A stretch of 64,000 bases of DNA from Paracoccaceae bacterium (GTDB taxonomy: Bacteria; Pseudomonadota; Alphaproteobacteria; Rhodobacterales; Rhodobacteraceae): assembly GCA_012103375.1 (NCBI GenBank), contig WLWX01000001.1, positions 1,416,501 through 1,480,500 on the forward strand, in the 5' to 3' direction. Below the pieces are notes generated by a model. The model searched no databases and had not been told where the DNA came from. It saw only the letters and a program-made list of their open reading frames with translations. Shown here piece by piece: positions 63,354 through 64,000 of this stretch (its first letter is position 1; each line of letters opens with the position of its first letter). A program made the translations under genes and the position numbers.

Positions 63354-63523
63354 TCCGTTTTGTGACCGTCCAGGTTCCGTTTGCGCTTGACCGCTGCGAC
63401 GTGATCCAGCGCTTTTGCCGCGGCGCTGCGCCCGAATTTCACCGAATTCTCACCTGCCGAGGTCTTCGCCGCAACCTTCGCGCGGGCCTTGCGGAATTTG
63501 TTGAGGTTGACTGGCTGGCTCAT
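63350..63523 (-). CDS. DUF4169 family small protein
   Basis: A 57-residue very basic protein starting [15 protein letters not shown] and ending [12 protein letters not shown]. The start ATG overlaps the fumC stop and its own stop overlaps the next ATG (both ATGA), so all three are translationally coupled. The length and sequence fit DUF4169. The function is unknown; the Lys/Arg content suggests nucleic-acid binding. Confidence 0.85.
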   Translation of the reverse strand: MSQPVNLNKFRKARAKVAAKTSAGENSVKFGRSAAAKALDHVAAVKRKRNLDGHKTE

Positions 63524-64000
63524 GCCTTGGGGCCGATCATCGCTTCGGGGCGGACCACGCGGTCGAAGGTCGCTTCATCGACGAACCCCAGGGCCACAGC
63601 CTCTTCCCGCAGCGTGGTGCCGTTCTTGTGGGCAGTTTTGGCGACCGTGGTGGCGTTGTCATAGCCAATCTCGGGCGCCAGCGCGGTCACCAGCATCAGC
63701 GATTCCCGCATCAGCTTGTCGATCCGGTCGGTATATGCACGGATACCGGCGGCGCAATTGTCCGTGAAGGCACTGGCCGCGTCGCCCAGAAGCTGCATGG
63801 ATTGCAATAGGTTATAGGCCATCATTGGCTTATAGACGTTCAGTTCAAAATGCCCCTGCGACCCGGCAAAACCCACGGCGGCATCATTGCCCATGACATG
63901 GGCGCACACCTGGGTCAGCGCCTCACACTGCGTCGGATTGACCTTGCCCGGCATGATCGAGCTTCCGGGCTCATTCTCGGGCAGCAACAGCTCATAGAGG
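63520..64000 (-). CDS. fumC: Fumarate hydratase class II (FumC), C-terminal part
   Basis: The last 160 residues of FumC, which interconverts fumarate and malate in the TCA cycle; the 5' part is outside the window. The superfamily signature [16 protein letters not shown] with the catalytic serine, [31 protein letters not shown] and the C-terminal [25 protein letters not shown] are clear. It is the first gene of the coupled chain with DUF4169 and RHH. Confidence 0.96.
   Translation of the reverse strand, partial: LYELLLPENEPGSSIMPGKVNPTQCEALTQVCAHVMGNDAAVGFAGSQGHFELNVYKPMMAYNLLQSMQLLGDAASAFTDNCAAGIRAYTDRIDKLMRESLMLVTALAPEIGYDNATTVAKTAHKNGTTLREEAVALGFVDEATFDRVVRPEAMIGPKA

Overview
The window is GC-rich, gene-dense alphaproteobacterial DNA. 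It fits the Rhodobacteraceae (Roseobacter-type): a fumC-DUF4169-ribbon-helix-helix overlap chain, an aglEFGAK alpha-glucoside operon next to Entner-Doudoroff genes, many solute ABC importers, and a sitABCD metal importer behind a Fur-family-like palindrome. This placement rests on gene content and protein resemblance, not on a search.

Layout. 1-8.7 kb: the tail of an unknown gene, a quaternary-amine ABC importer (binding protein, ATPase, one fused double permease), a DUF1989-GcvT fusion and an aldehyde dehydrogenase. 8.8-9.9 kb: an IS630-family element. 9.9-15.6 kb: a CUT2-type sugar or inositol operon (isomerase, binding protein, permease, ATPase, SDR, Gfo/Idh dehydrogenase, small membrane protein). 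16-27 kb: a CUT1-type operon with a fumarase/argininosuccinate-lyase-like enzyme and a class III aminotransferase, divergent from a ROK regulator and a PIG-L deacetylase. 27-28.4 kb: an internally deleted malonyl-CoA synthetase gene. 28.4-38.5 kb: an amino-sugar regulon with two divergent arms (murQ, importer, Gfo/Idh and ATPase on one side; kinase, GntR regulator, SIS deaminase and nagA on the other). 38.9-43.1 kb: eda, edd and a GH13 glucosidase. 43.2-46.8 kb: sitABCD. 46.9-57.7 kb: a secreted protein, glk, aglR, an IS1182-like element and aglEFGAK. 58-62.3 kb: a DUF3179 protein, a membrane hydrolase-like protein and a P450. 62.5-64 kb: a small ORF, an RHH protein, a DUF4169 protein and the 3' end of fumC.

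How it works together. Five importers bring in quaternary amines, sugars or polyols, amino sugars and alpha-glucosides. Cytoplasmic enzymes then convert them to glucose or amino-sugar phosphates, which feed glk, edd and eda.

Most striking observation. Lesions are concentrated in solute-uptake and carbon genes. There are three in-frame internal deletions (isomerase near 10120, CUT2 binding protein near 11555, malonyl-CoA synthetase near 27410). One permease has a nonsense codon (20925-20927). The AglK Walker A glycine before the lysine is changed to Asp (56779-56781), and a D-loop serine is changed to Pro in the betaine-type ATPase (2158-2160). The P450 has an apparent N-terminal frameshift. 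Two different IS elements each sit between a LacI-type palindrome and the first gene of a sugar operon. This could be real decay of uptake functions or partly assembly/consensus error; read-level evidence would decide. I did not find a clearly new defence or mobile system. The best candidates for undescribed biochemistry are the DUF1989-GcvT cluster and the lyase/aminotransferase/PIG-L cluster.
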